The notes beneath the pieces are model-generated. The model was given only the letters and a program-made list of their open reading frames with translations. It had not been told where the DNA came from and ran no database searches. This document shows positions 32,065 to 33,240 of a stretch of 33,240 bases of DNA, piece by piece. Within the stretch, counting starts at the first letter, position 1, and every line of letters begins with the position of its first letter. The position numbers were made by a program, and so were the translations under genes. The stretch is from NCBI GenBank assembly GCA_900314825.1, contig OMWS01000037.1, forward strand, positions 1 through 33,240, written 5' to 3'. The DNA comes from an uncultured Veillonellaceae bacterium (GTDB lineage Bacteria; Bacillota; Negativicutes; Selenomonadales; Selenomonadaceae).

Positions 32065-33240
32065 ATGCAGCTTTCCACAGCGCAGCAAGACACGCTGATC
32101 CGTCATCTCGTTTACGCCTCGATTTATTTTCTCTGCCTCATCGCGTTCTACATCAACATCGGCCAGGACATGGGCGCAGGATATTTTTTGCCGATCCTCG
32201 TGCCGATGATCGCCGTCCTGATGCTCACGCAGCATGCGACGGGCCTCGCACTCTTTGACCGGCGCGGGCTCGCGCATCTCTTCGCCGGGCTCGGCTGGGC
32301 GACAGCGTTCCCGCTGCTCTACACATGGACATACTCGAGCGTCTGGTATCAGTCGCTCATCTGTTTCGACGCCGTCATCGGCACGGCGATCTGGGTGTTC
32401 CTCACGGGGCTCACGGCCGCGCTCGCGAAAGCGCCGCTCAAAAAATGCTCGGCCGCGCTGCTCGCTGTGCTCGATTTTCTCTTCCTCGTCGTGCCGTTCA
32501 TCCAGTATGCGTACTATTGCATCGTCTGGCACTGCCTGTCGCCGGCGTCGCTCATGGCGCTCTACCTCACGAACTGGCGCGAGAGCATCGACTTCGTGGA
32601 ATCGAACGTCGGCATCGTGCCCGCTTGCATCATCATCGCGTGCTTTGTGCTTTTCCTTGCGCTGGCCGCCCGCGTGAATTTCGCTTTTTTGAAAGCGATG
32701 ACGGCGACGCGCACGGACACGCGCTTTGGCTCCGCGCTCGCGCTCGCCTTTCTAAGCTTCCTCGCGCTGCTCTATTACATGCCGATCTCGTCGTTCGGCG
32801 AGCTCGTGACAGACGTCACGACGTACGTCGAGCAGACGCAGTCGTATGGCAACGGCCATGACGAGCGCTACGCCTCGCTTGACATCGACGGCACGCAGAC
32901 GCTCGCGGCGCGCGCGCCCGGCACGGTCATCGTCGTCATCGGCGAGTCGGCGTCGCGCGATTACATGCACGCGTTCACGCCGGACTTCTATCTTCCCGAC
33001 ACGCCGTGGCTCGATGAAAACCTCGGCAACCCGGATTTCAACGTCTTCACGAATGCGTATGCCTCCTGGTCGCAGACCGTGCCCGTGCTCCAGCGCGCGC
33101 TGACGGAGCAGAGCCAGTACAACGACAAGGAATTCTTCGACTCGACGTCGATCATCGACGTCGCGAAAAAATCCGGCTACACGACGTACTGGTTCAGCAA
33201 TCAGGGACGCTACGGCCAATACGACAGCGCCATCACGCTC
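32065..33240 (+). CDS. Phosphoethanolamine transferase, sulfatase family (partial)
   Basis: The frame is open for 392 codons to the window edge, so only the first two thirds or so are seen. The N-terminal ~240 residues have five or so membrane helices (HLVYASIYFLCLIAFYINIG, LPILVPMIAVLMLTQ, and LALAFLSFLALLYYMPISSF). The periplasmic sulfatase-type domain then begins with TVIVVIGESASRDYMHAF, the metal/nucleophile loop, and NAYASWSQTVPVLQRALTEQ. EptA-type enzymes use a Thr in GET as nucleophile; here it is GES, so Ser would serve. Such enzymes add phosphoethanolamine to lipid A or other surface glycolipids, which fits a diderm Firmicute. AAGGA lies about 10 nt before the ATG. Confidence 0.88.
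   Translation, partial: MQLSTAQQDTLIRHLVYASIYFLCLIAFYINIGQDMGAGYFLPILVPMIAVLMLTQHATGLALFDRRGLAHLFAGLGWATAFPLLYTWTYSSVWYQSLICFDAVIGTAIWVFLTGLTAALAKAPLKKCSAALLAVLDFLFLVVPFIQYAYYCIVWHCLSPASLMALYLTNWRESIDFVESNVGIVPACIIIACFVLFLALAARVNFAFLKAMTATRTDTRFGSALALAFLSFLALLYYMPISSFGELVTDVTTYVEQTQSYGNGHDERYASLDIDGTQTLAARAPGTVIVVIGESASRDYMHAFTPDFYLPDTPWLDENLGNPDFNVFTNAYASWSQTVPVLQRALTEQSQYNDKEFFDSTSIIDVAKKSGYTTYWFSNQGRYGQYDSAITL

Overview
The window looks like a chromosomal segment of a GC-rich member of the Negativicutes, probably Selenomonadaceae (a Mitsuokella or Selenomonas relative). This is inferred from Firmicutes-style signals (strong Shine-Dalgarno sequences, a CIRCE operator, a DnaD-type phage initiator) alongside a diderm-envelope gene (phosphoethanolamine transferase) and anaerobic metabolism (class III ribonucleotide reductase). 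No taxonomic search could be run.

Region 1 (1-7.3 kb) is the integration end of a prophage or related element. A leftward early operon carries, in transcription order, a repeat-domain protein (apparently frameshifted), a zinc-ribbon protein, small proteins, an HTH protein, two tiny membrane proteins unreported by length-limited ORF calling, a CxxC protein, a YqaJ exonuclease, a RecT annealing protein and a DnaD-like replication initiator that runs off the left edge. It diverges from an XRE repressor gene followed by a tyrosine integrase. The 150-bp switch region has a consensus leftward promoter and operator-like repeats placed inside the -35/-10 spacers of both promoters. The DnaD-like gene holds five iteron-like repeats.

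Region 2 (7.4-16.6 kb) is chromosomal: lgt, then a leftward operon for alpha- and beta-galactosides (cytidylate-kinase-like protein, GPH symporter, GH2 beta-galactosidase, GH36 alpha-galactosidase) under a promoter flanked by two LacI-type palindromes. Palindromic interspersed repeats sit in two of its intercistronic gaps.

Region 3 (16.6-25 kb) holds htpG with CIRCE; a chemotaxis group (response regulator-CheX fusion, CheX, MCP); amtB-glnK; a complex non-coding stretch (consensus promoter, two terminators, a 94-bp palindrome); and an orphan VapB antitoxin.

Region 4 (25.2-28.4 kb) is a small cell-envelope redox cluster: a DUF4405 cytochrome-b-like membrane protein, an exported carboxymuconolactone-decarboxylase-like protein, two exported flavodoxins (one with a lipoprotein signal, one with a twin-arginine plus lipobox signal) and a cupin. 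Two promoters in it share an identical 15-bp element ending in the -35 hexamer.

Region 5 (28.5-33.2 kb) holds a hisJ pseudogene with a large internal deletion, a pyridoxamine-oxidase-like flavoprotein, a second full copy of the palindromic repeat, an nrdD that seems to lack its glycyl-radical C-terminus, and a divergent phosphoethanolamine transferase gene cut by the right edge.

The strongest candidates for something undescribed are the two-level palindromic repeat family (a hairpin-bearing 56-bp unit found at two different places inside the larger repeat, with paired changes that keep the stems) and the exported-flavodoxin redox module.
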